DNA from: GCA-2728135 sp002728135
GTDB taxonomy: Bacteria; Pseudomonadota; Alphaproteobacteria; UBA828
Length of the DNA stretch: 64,000 bases
Direction of reading: 5' to 3'
Assembly (NCBI GenBank): GCA_963997635.1
Contig: CAXEND010000009.1
Location: 30,691-94,690, forward strand
Translations under genes and position numbers: made by a program
Shown: piece after piece, positions 34,729 to 43,120 of the stretch
How positions within the stretch are numbered: position 1 is the stretch's first letter
Layout: the number at the start of each line of letters is the position of its first letter
The notes under the pieces: generated by a model
Database searches by the model: none
What the model saw: the letters and a program-made list of their open reading frames with translations, nothing else
Told to the model about the DNA's origin: nothing

Positions 34729-35916
34729 CTAGTCAATTCTCTCTACAGCAATAGCTGTTGCCTCACCCCCACCAATGCAAAGAGCAGCAACGCCTTTAGT
34801 TAAATTATGTTTCTTTAATGCTGAAAGTAAGGTGACTATTATCCTTGTTCCTGAAGCACCCACAGGATGTCCTAAAGCGCATGCTCCCCCGTGCACATTT
34901 ACAATTTCATGAGGTATATCTAAGTCCCTCATGGCTGCCATTGTTACAACAGCAAATGCCTCGTTTATCTCGAATAAATCAACATCACCTTTTGACCATT
35001 TGACCTTATCAAGAAGGTTTTCTATTGCTGGAGAAGGAGCAGTTGTGAACCATGCTGGTTCATGTGCAAAAGTAGAATGACCCTTTATTTGAGCTAATGG
35101 CTTCAGTGAACGCTTTTCTGCTTCTGAAAGCTTCATTAAAACTAATGCAGCACCTCCATCAGATATCGAACTTGAGTTTGCAGCAGTAACAGAACCATCT
35201 TTAGCAAAAGCAGGTCTAAGAGTTCTTATTTTTTCAAGATCAGCCTTGAGCGGCTGTTCATCTATTGAAATAACTTTCTCACCTTTTCTACTTTTTGCAG
35301 TAACTGGAGTTATTTCTGAATCAAATGAACCATCATTTATAGCTGACTGTGAACGATTTAGGGATGTTATCGCAAAATCATCTTGTTGTTCTCTAGTGAA
35401 TTGATACTTTTTTGCCGTCTCTTCAGCAAAAACACCCATTAATGTGCCTTTATCATAAGCATCTTCTAAACCATCTAAAAACATATGGTCTTTTACTTGA
35501 CCATGCCCCATCCTATAGCCTTCTCTAGCTCTATCCAGAAGGTAAGGTGCACGAGTCATACTTTCCATTCCACCAGCAACCATTACATTGTTTGTACCTG
35601 CTAGAATAAGATCATTTGCAAACATTGTTGCTTTCATACCCGAGCCACACATCTTATTAATTGTAGTACAACCTGTTGTGTTAGGTATACCCGCACCAAT
35701 AGAGGCTTGCCTTGCTGGTGCTTGACCCTGTCCAGCAGATAAAATATTACCCATGATCACTTCATCAACCTCCTCAGGTGATACTGAAGCACCCTCTAAA
35801 GCATGCCGAATTGCTGCTCCTCCTAAATCAGATGCTGAAAGGTCTTTTAAATCACCTTGGAATCCTCCCATAGGTGTTCGTGACATGCCTACAATTACTA
35901 CAGGGTCCTGACTCAT
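34729..35916 (-). CDS. Acetyl-CoA C-acetyltransferase (thiolase)
   Basis: Thiolase II-type enzyme that cleaves or forms acetoacetyl-CoA. From the ATG at 35916, preceded by GAGAGGA, it has 395 residues. The nucleophilic Cys is in TINKMCGSGMKA, with HGGACALGHPVGASGTRI (active-site His) and LCIGGGEATA (second Cys) near the C-terminus. It sits between two acyl-CoA dehydrogenase genes, where it could handle the acetoacetate arm of leucine breakdown or the end of branched-chain oxidation. Confidence 0.94.
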   Translation of the reverse strand: MSQDPVVIVGMSRTPMGGFQGDLKDLSASDLGGAAIRHALEGASVSPEEVDEVIMGNILSAGQGQAPARQASIGAGIPNTTGCTTINKMCGSGMKATMFANDLILAGTNNVMVAGGMESMTRAPYLLDRAREGYRMGHGQVKDHMFLDGLEDAYDKGTLMGVFAEETAKKYQFTREQQDDFAITSLNRSQSAINDGSFDSEITPVTAKSRKGEKVISIDEQPLKADLEKIRTLRPAFAKDGSVTAANSSSISDGGAALVLMKLSEAEKRSLKPLAQIKGHSTFAHEPAWFTTAPSPAIENLLDKVKWSKGDVDLFEINEAFAVVTMAAMRDLDIPHEIVNVHGGACALGHPVGASGTRIIVTLLSALKKHNLTKGVAALCIGGGEATAIAVERID

Positions 35917-36039
35917 ATTATCCTCTCTTAATTTCAAATTATTCCCAAATTATAAGATAAAACAAATTCCTAACTAAGTTCATATAAATATTTAGTCTCT
36001 CAACATAATTCCTTAATCTATTCCCAAAATTTCTTAATA

Positions 36040-37212
36040 TTAATCATGTTCTGAAAAAATCTCACGCCCGATTAACCAACGTCTAATTTCATTTGTTCCA
36101 GCCCCAATTTCATATAGCTTGGCATCTCTCAACAAACGTCCAGTCTGGTAATCATTAATATATCCATTGCCGCCTAAACATTGGATAGCCTGCGATGCCA
36201 TCCACGTTGCTCTTTCAGATGCAAATAATATTGCTCCTGCAGCATCTTTTCTGGTGGTTTCTCCTCTGTCACAAGCTTGGGCAACTGCATAAACATAGGC
36301 TCGACTTGCACTTAATGCTGTGTACATATCTGCAATCTTTGCTTGCATAATTTGAAATTCTCCTATTGCCTTCCCAAATTGTTTTCGTTCGCGAACATAA
36401 GGAATTACGATATCCATACATGATTGCATTATTCCAAGTGGGCCGGCAGCCAATACAGCACGCTCATAGTCCAATCCACTCATTAAAACTCCTACACCCT
36501 CATTGACTTCACCGAGTATATTATCAGAAGGAACCTTACAATCATTAAAAACTAATTCACAGGTGCTTGAGCCTCGCATTCCTAATTTGTCAAGTTTTTG
36601 AGTAGTTGAGAATCCAGACATGTTCTTTTCAATAATAAATGCGGTTATTCCGTCTTTATCTTTCTTTAGGTTAGTTTTTGCATATACAATTATTATATCT
36701 GCATCCTCACCATTTGTTATCCACATTTTATTACCATTTAAAATATAATGATCAGATTTACGATCTGCATATGTTCGCATCCCCACCACATCTGACCCTG
36801 CGAATGTCTCACTCATTGCTAAAGCACCAACATGCTCTCCATTAATTAATTTTTTTAGGAAGCGATTCTTTTGTTCAATACTGCCATTTCTTCTAATTTG
36901 ATTAACACAAAGATTAGAATGTGCACCATATGACAGACCTACAGATGCGGAGGCACGACTAATTTCCTCCATTGCAATTACATGCTCAAGATAACCTAAG
37001 CCAGCACCACCATCAATTTCTTCTACAGTTATTCCAAGTAAGCCTAAATTACCCATTACTGACCATAAATCTCGAGGGAATTGATCAGAGGAATCGATTT
37101 CAGATGCTTTTGGAGCTATTACATCTTGAGCAAAATTTCTAACAGTTTCTCTTATCGACTCAGTTGTTTCACTCAGACCAAATCCAAGTTCATTTAATTT
37201 ATGGTTAATCAT
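36040..37212 (-). CDS. ivd: Isovaleryl-CoA dehydrogenase
   Basis: Flavoenzyme converting isovaleryl-CoA to 3-methylcrotonyl-CoA, which is the substrate of the nearby mccB product. From the ATG at 37212, with GAGGAG seven bases upstream, it has 390 residues. The IVD-specific placement of the catalytic Glu is seen in GLDYERAVLAAGPLG, while the usual C-terminal base position is Gly (YEIGAGTNEIRRWLIG). The ALAMSETFAGSDVVGM and YGAHSNLCVNQI segments match the family. LiuA is an equivalent name. A 123-base gap separates it from the thiolase gene. Confidence 0.93.
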   Translation of the reverse strand: MINHKLNELGFGLSETTESIRETVRNFAQDVIAPKASEIDSSDQFPRDLWSVMGNLGLLGITVEEIDGGAGLGYLEHVIAMEEISRASASVGLSYGAHSNLCVNQIRRNGSIEQKNRFLKKLINGEHVGALAMSETFAGSDVVGMRTYADRKSDHYILNGNKMWITNGEDADIIIVYAKTNLKKDKDGITAFIIEKNMSGFSTTQKLDKLGMRGSSTCELVFNDCKVPSDNILGEVNEGVGVLMSGLDYERAVLAAGPLGIMQSCMDIVIPYVRERKQFGKAIGEFQIMQAKIADMYTALSASRAYVYAVAQACDRGETTRKDAAGAILFASERATWMASQAIQCLGGNGYINDYQTGRLLRDAKLYEIGAGTNEIRRWLIGREIFSEHD

Positions 37213-37257
37213 TTTTTTTCTCCTCAATTATAAATTGAGCCTCTAAGAAATTGATTA

Positions 37258-38667
37258 TCATAATAAAAATAAAGCTCCTAGACCTAAAAATGCTAGAAAA
37301 CCTACTACATCAGTAACAGTAGTAAGCAAAACACCAGCAGCAGTCGCTGGATCAATCTTCAATCTCCAAAGAACGACAGGAATAACTAGACCGAAAAGAC
37401 CAGCAGTCATCATATTAATTATCATTGCACCGCCAATAATTAATCCTAGCGGATAATTCTGATACCAAAGAGCAGCTGCCCCACCAGCTAGCAATGCAAA
37501 AATAAGTCCATTTGCAACTGCTACTAAAATCTCTTTACCTAAAACTCTTCCTAAATTACCCATATTTAAGTCACGGGTGGCAATTGCACGAACTGCTACG
37601 GTCATAGTTTGCGTGCCAGCATTACCACCCATTGAAGCAACAATCGGCATCAAAACTGCTAACGCAACCATTTGCTCCAGAGTTCCATCAAATTGGTATA
37701 TAACTATAGATGCTAGAATTGCAGTGCCTAAATTGACAAGAAGCCAAGTAAACCGACCCCACATAGTCTCTGTGGCAGCCCTATAAATATCTGTTCCTGA
37801 TACTCCTGAGAGTCTTAAAAGGTCCTCTTCGGCTTCTTCTTGGATCACATCAACTACGTCATCAACAGTTACCACACCTATAAGTCTACCATCAGCTCCA
37901 ATAACTGGTGCTGAAACTAGATCATACTGTTCGAATACATAACCAACCTCTTCTTGATCTATTAATGCTGGGATTGTCTTGATATCAGTACGCATCAAGT
38001 CATCAAGTATTTCTGGACGTCTTGCCCGAACAAGCTTATCCAATCTTACAGAACCAATAGGTTGATACCGTTCATTTACAACTACTACCTCATAGAAGTC
38101 CTCTGGTAACTTATCTTCATCCCGCATATAATCTATAGTATTCCCTACTGTCCAACTTGCAGGGAGTGCGACAAATTCACTTTGCATCAAACGTCCGGCA
38201 CTATTTTCTGGAAAAATTAGGCTCGCCTCAACTGCTTCTCTCTCCTCTTGAGGGATAGCTTTTAGTACTTGCTTTTGTCTAGGTAGCTCAAGGTCTTCTA
38301 AAACTGAAACGGCATCATCTACATCTAGGGTGACAAGAGCATCTACAAGCTCACTATCCGCTAAACTATCCAGAAGATCATCACGTACATCTTCTTCAAT
38401 ACTCGCTAATACATCTCCAGTGAAAAATTCTCCTGCTGCAATGACCAATTTATGTCTGTTTGCTTGAGGAAAACGCTCAATTAAATCTGCTATATCTGCC
38501 TTATGCAAAGGAGCTAGAAATTCTCTGATTAAATTAAAATCTCCTTTATCCAATGCCTTTGCCACATTCTTGATTAAATCAGAGTCTAGGTTGTATAAAC
38601 CTTGATTAGGAAAAGATTTAATATCTGAATCCACCTGATACCCATCCACTTTTTTATTGATCATCAT
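37258..38667 (-). CDS. mgtE: Magnesium transporter MgtE
   Basis: Inner-membrane Mg2+ channel gated by cytoplasmic Mg2+. The 469-residue protein has an N-terminal superhelical domain (LAPLHKADIADLIERFP), two CBS domains (EDFYEVVVVNERYQPIGSV; LVSAPVIGADGRLIGVVTVDDVVDVI) and five C-terminal helices. The pore signature is MPIVASMGGNAGTQTMTVAVRAIA, and the PATAAGVLLTTVTDVVGF helix has the conserved Asp. AAAGG precedes the tandem ATGs. It lies between maeB (29 bases) and ivd (45 bases) on the same strand, with no evident functional link other than Mg-dependent metabolism. Confidence 0.95.
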   Translation of the reverse strand: MMINKKVDGYQVDSDIKSFPNQGLYNLDSDLIKNVAKALDKGDFNLIREFLAPLHKADIADLIERFPQANRHKLVIAAGEFFTGDVLASIEEDVRDDLLDSLADSELVDALVTLDVDDAVSVLEDLELPRQKQVLKAIPQEEREAVEASLIFPENSAGRLMQSEFVALPASWTVGNTIDYMRDEDKLPEDFYEVVVVNERYQPIGSVRLDKLVRARRPEILDDLMRTDIKTIPALIDQEEVGYVFEQYDLVSAPVIGADGRLIGVVTVDDVVDVIQEEAEEDLLRLSGVSGTDIYRAATETMWGRFTWLLVNLGTAILASIVIYQFDGTLEQMVALAVLMPIVASMGGNAGTQTMTVAVRAIATRDLNMGNLGRVLGKEILVAVANGLIFALLAGGAAALWYQNYPLGLIIGGAMIINMMTAGLFGLVIPVVLWRLKIDPATAAGVLLTTVTDVVGFLAFLGLGALFLL

Positions 38668-38696
38668 AATTACCTTTAAATAAATGGGTGTCGTGT

Positions 38697-40979
38697 CTAA
38701 TTATTTTTGTTCTTTTTATCCAATTTTTGTGCGTCAACTACTGACAAAGCAGTCATATTTAAAATAGTACGCACTGTAGCTGATCCATGTAAAACATGGG
38801 CTGGAGCTGCCAAACCTAATAACATAGGTCCAACTGAAATACCGTTAGCTAGAGCTTTTACCATATTATATGCAATATTTGCAGAAGTCAGATTTGGCAT
38901 AACAAGAGTATTAGCCTGACCCGACAAACGAGAGTTAGGGTAGAGTTCCTCACGCACCTCTTGTCTTAATGCTGTATCGGCATGCATTTCACCATCAACC
39001 TCTAGATTTGGAGCTGATAAATGTAACAATCTTACAGCTTCACGCATTTTAACTGATGATTCAAAATCATTACTTCCAAAGTTAGACCCTGATAAAAGTG
39101 CAATTTTAGGCTCTACCCCAAACTGTCCAATTTGTTCAGCTGCTAAAAGTGCTGACTGACAGATTTCCTCAGGACTAGGTTCTTCCATAACATGTGTATC
39201 GGTTATAAAGAAAATACCCTTATCAAGAATCAACACTTGCATTGCAGCAGCAGTATTTACATCATCTCTTAGACCAATAATATCTAACACATGTATCAGT
39301 TCAGGACGGAATAAACTTGCTGGCCCAGCTATCATTGCGTCAGCATCTTTTGATCTTACCATCATTGCAGCAATTGCGGTATTCTGGGTGCGCATTATTA
39401 TCCTAGCTGTTTGTGGTGCTGCTCCTGCACGTCCCATCAGATCATGATAAAATCCTGAATATTCTCTATACATATTATAATTTGCTGGATCTAGAACCTC
39501 TATTTCAGTCCCAACCTTAATTCTAAGGCCTAAACTTTCAATCTTCTCTTGTATTCTAAATGGCCTTCCAATAAGTATAGGGTCAGCAATTTTCTCATCT
39601 ACAGCTTGCTGAACTGCCTGCAAAACCCGATCATCCTCTCCGACAGCATAAACAACTCTTTTTGGGGAAACTTTTGCTTTTGCAAAAATATGTTTCATCA
39701 AACTACCAGATCGAAATACCTGCCCCTCTAGATTTTCTCTGTATACCTCTAGATCCTTTATTGGTCGTTGGGCCACTCCACTATCCATTGCAGCTCTGGC
39801 CACTTCAACGGGTACAGTATATATAAGTCTTGGATCAAATGGACGTGGAATAATATAGTCTGCGCCAAATCGACTATGTTCACCATAAGCTTGAGTCACT
39901 ACGTCAGATGACTCCGCTTTGGCTAAATTTGCGATTGCTTTAACACAGGCTAACTTCATATCCAGATTAATCTCACTAGCACCACAATCTAACGCACCAC
40001 GAAAAATGAATGGAAAACAAAGTACGTTATTTACCTGATTAGGATAATCTGAACGACCAGTAGCAATTATTGCATCAGACCTTACTTTTTTTACCTCTTC
40101 GGGTAGAATCTCAGGATCTGGGTTCGCAAGAGCCAATATCACAGGATCAGCAGCCATATTGGCGACCATATCTCTACTCAAAATACCTGGGCCTGAAAGA
40201 CCAAGAAAAACGTCAGCTTGAACAATGACTTCTTCTAGAAGTCTTTCTTTACAATCAAGAGCAAATAATTTTTTTTCCGGGTTTAAATCGTTACGACCTT
40301 TATGAATTAAACCCTTACTATCGCAAACAAAAATATTGTTCTTATCAACACCTAAATTTACTAGCAAGTCTAAACACGCTATTGCAGATGCCCCTGCACC
40401 AGAACAAACAAATTTTAATTCCTTGAGAGTTTTACCGACTATATCAACTGCATTGATTACTGCTGCAGCAACACAAATCGCTGTACCATGTTGATCATCA
40501 TGAAAAACTGGAATGTCTAGCCTTGCTTGTAGTTTTTTTTCAATTTCGAAGCATTCTGGTGCTTTAATATCCTCAAGATTTATTCCACCAAACGTAGGGG
40601 CTAATCTGGCAATAGTCTCGACAAGCTCATCAGTATCAAGTTCATCAATCTCAATATCAAAAACATCTATATTAGCAAATTTTTTAAAAAGTACGGCCTT
40701 CCCTTCCATAACTGGCTTAGAGGCCAAGGCACCAATTGCCCCAAGTCCTAGTACCGCAGTACCATTACTTATAACTGCAACCATATTTCCTTTGGATGTA
40801 TAATCGTAAGCAGATCTTGAATTTTGAGCTATCGCAGTACAAGCGTGTGCAACCCCTGGCGAATAAGCTAGTGATAAATCCCTTTGTGTTACTAGAGGTT
40901 TAGTTGGTTGAATAGCTAATTTTCCAGGTGATGGGTCGCTATGAAATTTTAGAGCAGCATCTTTTAGGTTATCTGGCAT
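38697..40979 (-). CDS. maeB: NADP-dependent malic enzyme with phosphotransacetylase-like domain
   Basis: Oxidative decarboxylation of malate to pyruvate. From the ATG at 40979 it has 760 residues. Residues 1-430 are the malic enzyme domain (PLVTQRDLSLAYSPGVAHAC, FGGINLEDIKAPECFEIE, VFHDDQHGTAICVAAAV, ANPDPEILPEE). The rest is a phosphotransacetylase-like regulatory domain (PILIGRPFRIQEKIE, MIAGPASLFRPELIHV, VMPNLTSANIAYNM), the E. coli MaeB architecture, which gives acetyl-CoA control rather than transacetylase activity. A TTG at 40991 is an alternative start. A second, single-domain malic enzyme lies 131 bases upstream. Confidence 0.95.
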   Translation of the reverse strand: MPDNLKDAALKFHSDPSPGKLAIQPTKPLVTQRDLSLAYSPGVAHACTAIAQNSRSAYDYTSKGNMVAVISNGTAVLGLGAIGALASKPVMEGKAVLFKKFANIDVFDIEIDELDTDELVETIARLAPTFGGINLEDIKAPECFEIEKKLQARLDIPVFHDDQHGTAICVAAAVINAVDIVGKTLKELKFVCSGAGASAIACLDLLVNLGVDKNNIFVCDSKGLIHKGRNDLNPEKKLFALDCKERLLEEVIVQADVFLGLSGPGILSRDMVANMAADPVILALANPDPEILPEEVKKVRSDAIIATGRSDYPNQVNNVLCFPFIFRGALDCGASEINLDMKLACVKAIANLAKAESSDVVTQAYGEHSRFGADYIIPRPFDPRLIYTVPVEVARAAMDSGVAQRPIKDLEVYRENLEGQVFRSGSLMKHIFAKAKVSPKRVVYAVGEDDRVLQAVQQAVDEKIADPILIGRPFRIQEKIESLGLRIKVGTEIEVLDPANYNMYREYSGFYHDLMGRAGAAPQTARIIMRTQNTAIAAMMVRSKDADAMIAGPASLFRPELIHVLDIIGLRDDVNTAAAMQVLILDKGIFFITDTHVMEEPSPEEICQSALLAAEQIGQFGVEPKIALLSGSNFGSNDFESSVKMREAVRLLHLSAPNLEVDGEMHADTALRQEVREELYPNSRLSGQANTLVMPNLTSANIAYNMVKALANGISVGPMLLGLAAPAHVLHGSATVRTILNMTALSVVDAQKLDKKNKNN

Positions 40980-41038
40980 GATTAAACTCAATCTAATTAA
41001 CTGAAAATCTTATTTACCTGAATACAAATCCTACCAAG

Positions 41039-41085
41039 TTTCAAATTTTATTAGTCTGAGTTTACATCAAATTATAAATTTGAAA
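41039..41085. repeat. 10-base inverted repeat between the two malic enzyme genes
   Basis: TTTCAAATTT (41039-41048) and AAATTTGAAA (41076-41085) are perfect reverse complements separated by 27 bases. They could form a weak hairpin or be an operator upstream of maeB. All-AT composition apart from one G/C pair makes chance likely. Confidence 0.3.
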
Positions 41086-41110
41086 AATTAGAATATGCAA
41101 AAGTTATTAT

Positions 41111-42295
41111 TTAAGAATTAATATCCTTTTTTGCAGCAAAACGAACTTTTTTTGCTAATGCAGGTGCTACAGTACGATCCAAGGGATGCGGTAAAATCAT
41201 AGTTTCCGAAACTTTATCAACTGCTTCTGAAAGTGCCAAAGCAGCGGCAATTTTCATTTCCCCATTTATCCTTGGGGAACGTGCATCTAATGCACCTCTG
41301 AAAATTCCAGGGAAAACTAGCACATTATTTACTTGGTTTGGAAAGTCACTCCTACCCGTTCCTACAACAGCTGCTCCACCCTTAAGTGCTTCATCAGGCA
41401 TGATTTCTGGCGTAGGGTTGGCCATTGCTAAAATAATTGGATCACGTGCCATTCTTGATACGTGAATCGAAGAAATAACGTTACCTTTTGAAACACCAAT
41501 AAAAGCATTAGTTCCTTCAATTACTTTTGTTAATTCACCGTGTCGGTTTTCCTTATTTGTAAAATGTAATAGTTCTTGCTTAGAAGCATTAAGATCTTTC
41601 CTCTTGCTAGATATTGCTCCTTTTGAATCACAAATTATAACATCTGCAACAGGAGGTATACTTGAAGTGTTTATATCATAGCCACTAATTAGTTTTGCAA
41701 TAGCTGTACCGGCTGCACCAGCACCATTTATTACTACTGTCATTTCATTTAGTGACCTACCAACAACTTTGGATGAATTAATTAACGCAGCTAATAATAC
41801 TATTGCAGTTCCATGTTGGTCATCATGAAATACTGGAATACCTAGATCTTGAAGTGCATTCTCAATTTCAAAGCAACGGGGGGCAGATATATCCTCCAGA
41901 TTAATTCCTCCAAAAACAGGAGCAATAATTCGACAGGTATCTATTATTTTTTTTGGGTCTTTAGTGTCAAGACAAACTGGCCAAGCATTAATTTTAGCAA
42001 ATTCTCTAAACAATAAAGCTTTACCTTCCATTACAGGTAAAGCACCTAGAGGGCCTATATCACCAAGACCGAGCACTGCTGATCCATCTGTGATTACAGC
42101 AACAGAATTTCCTTTGATTGTTAGGCTGTATGCTGATTCTGGGTTTTGTGCTATGACTTCACAAGGACGTGCGACGCCAGGAGTATAAGCTAATGACAAA
42201 TCATCTCTACTCCCTATCGGAAGTTTGTTATGCACGCTAATCTTACCACGCAACTGTTCATGCATGATTAGAGATTTTTCAAAAAAATCAGGCAT
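41111..42295 (-). CDS. Malic enzyme, single-domain
   Basis: 394-residue NAD(P)-dependent malic enzyme without the phosphotransacetylase-like domain. It has SRDDLSLAYTPGVARPCE, the catalytic Lys region GKALLFREFAKINAWP, FGGINLEDISAPRCFEIE, PVFHDDQHGTAIVLLAAL, the nucleotide loop VVINGAGAAGTAIAKL and MANPTPEIMPDEAL. It is complete and not a degraded copy of maeB. The two adjacent genes may differ in cofactor (NAD or NADP) or in acetyl-CoA sensitivity. It is divergent from lipB (116-base gap). Confidence 0.93.
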   Translation of the reverse strand: MPDFFEKSLIMHEQLRGKISVHNKLPIGSRDDLSLAYTPGVARPCEVIAQNPESAYSLTIKGNSVAVITDGSAVLGLGDIGPLGALPVMEGKALLFREFAKINAWPVCLDTKDPKKIIDTCRIIAPVFGGINLEDISAPRCFEIENALQDLGIPVFHDDQHGTAIVLLAALINSSKVVGRSLNEMTVVINGAGAAGTAIAKLISGYDINTSSIPPVADVIICDSKGAISSKRKDLNASKQELLHFTNKENRHGELTKVIEGTNAFIGVSKGNVISSIHVSRMARDPIILAMANPTPEIMPDEALKGGAAVVGTGRSDFPNQVNNVLVFPGIFRGALDARSPRINGEMKIAAALALSEAVDKVSETMILPHPLDRTVAPALAKKVRFAAKKDINS

Positions 42296-42411
42296 TTTTT
42301 TACCCCTAATAATTAATTTAAAAAAATTCAGTGTTTAATTCTGAACCAGACTAGCCTAGATTTACATTAATTATATATATGTGCTTAGTCTAATATAGAG
42401 AGAAACATATT

Positions 42412-43056
42412 TTGATAGATTGGAAAACATCAGAAAAACCCATAAATTATGAGATCGCTGTTAAAACAATGGAGACAAGGGTTCAAGATATCATTTCTGA
42501 AAAAGCAAATGAGCTCATCTGGTTTTTAGAACACCCCTCCCTATATACAGCAGGAACTAGTGCAAAGAAACAGGATCTTCTCAATCCAAACTTATTACCA
42601 ATATACAAGACTGGACGTGGTGGTTCTTATACATATCACGGCCCTGGTCAAAGAATTGTTTATTTAATGCTTAACCTCTCTAATAGAAAAAGCGGATCGG
42701 ATTTAGACTTACATCAATATATTGAAAAATTAGAGAATTGGCTTATAGCTACTCTCCTCAATTTTGGGGTAAAAGGTGAGAAAAGAAAAAATAGGGTAGG
42801 AATATGGGTTATAACACCAGATGGTAATGAAGAAAAAATTGCTGCTATAGGAATTAGAGTCAAACGATGGGTAACATTTCATGGTGTATCTATTAATATT
42901 AACCCAAACCTAAAGAATTATGACGGTATTATTGCATGTGGAGTTCAAAACTTTGGTGTAACATCTCTTTACGAGCTCGGTGTAGATGTAGAAATGAGAG
43001 AGGTTGATCAAGTGTTAAAAAACGAATTTAACAGCCATTTCTCTCTAAATCTATAG
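42412..43056 (+). CDS. lipB: Octanoyl-[acyl-carrier-protein]:protein N-octanoyltransferase
   Basis: Transfers octanoate from acyl carrier protein to lipoyl domains of 2-oxoacid dehydrogenases and the glycine cleavage H protein. The 214-residue protein has WFLEHPSLYTAGTSAK, the signature GRGGSYTYHGPGQRIVY, and the catalytic Lys142 (EKIAAIGIRV) and Cys176 (IIACGVQNFGV). The start is TTG at 42412, because the next in-frame ATG is inside the domain and an in-frame stop is only 21 bases upstream. GAGAGA upstream is a modest ribosome-binding site. It converges on pccA. Confidence 0.95.
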   Translation: MIDWKTSEKPINYEIAVKTMETRVQDIISEKANELIWFLEHPSLYTAGTSAKKQDLLNPNLLPIYKTGRGGSYTYHGPGQRIVYLMLNLSNRKSGSDLDLHQYIEKLENWLIATLLNFGVKGEKRKNRVGIWVITPDGNEEKIAAIGIRVKRWVTFHGVSININPNLKNYDGIIACGVQNFGVTSLYELGVDVEMREVDQVLKNEFNSHFSLNL

Positions 43057-43120
43057 CTAGGAATCATCCTTTCACTTTTAATCATCCAAAAATATTATCT
43101 AGACAATATACCTTCGAGCA

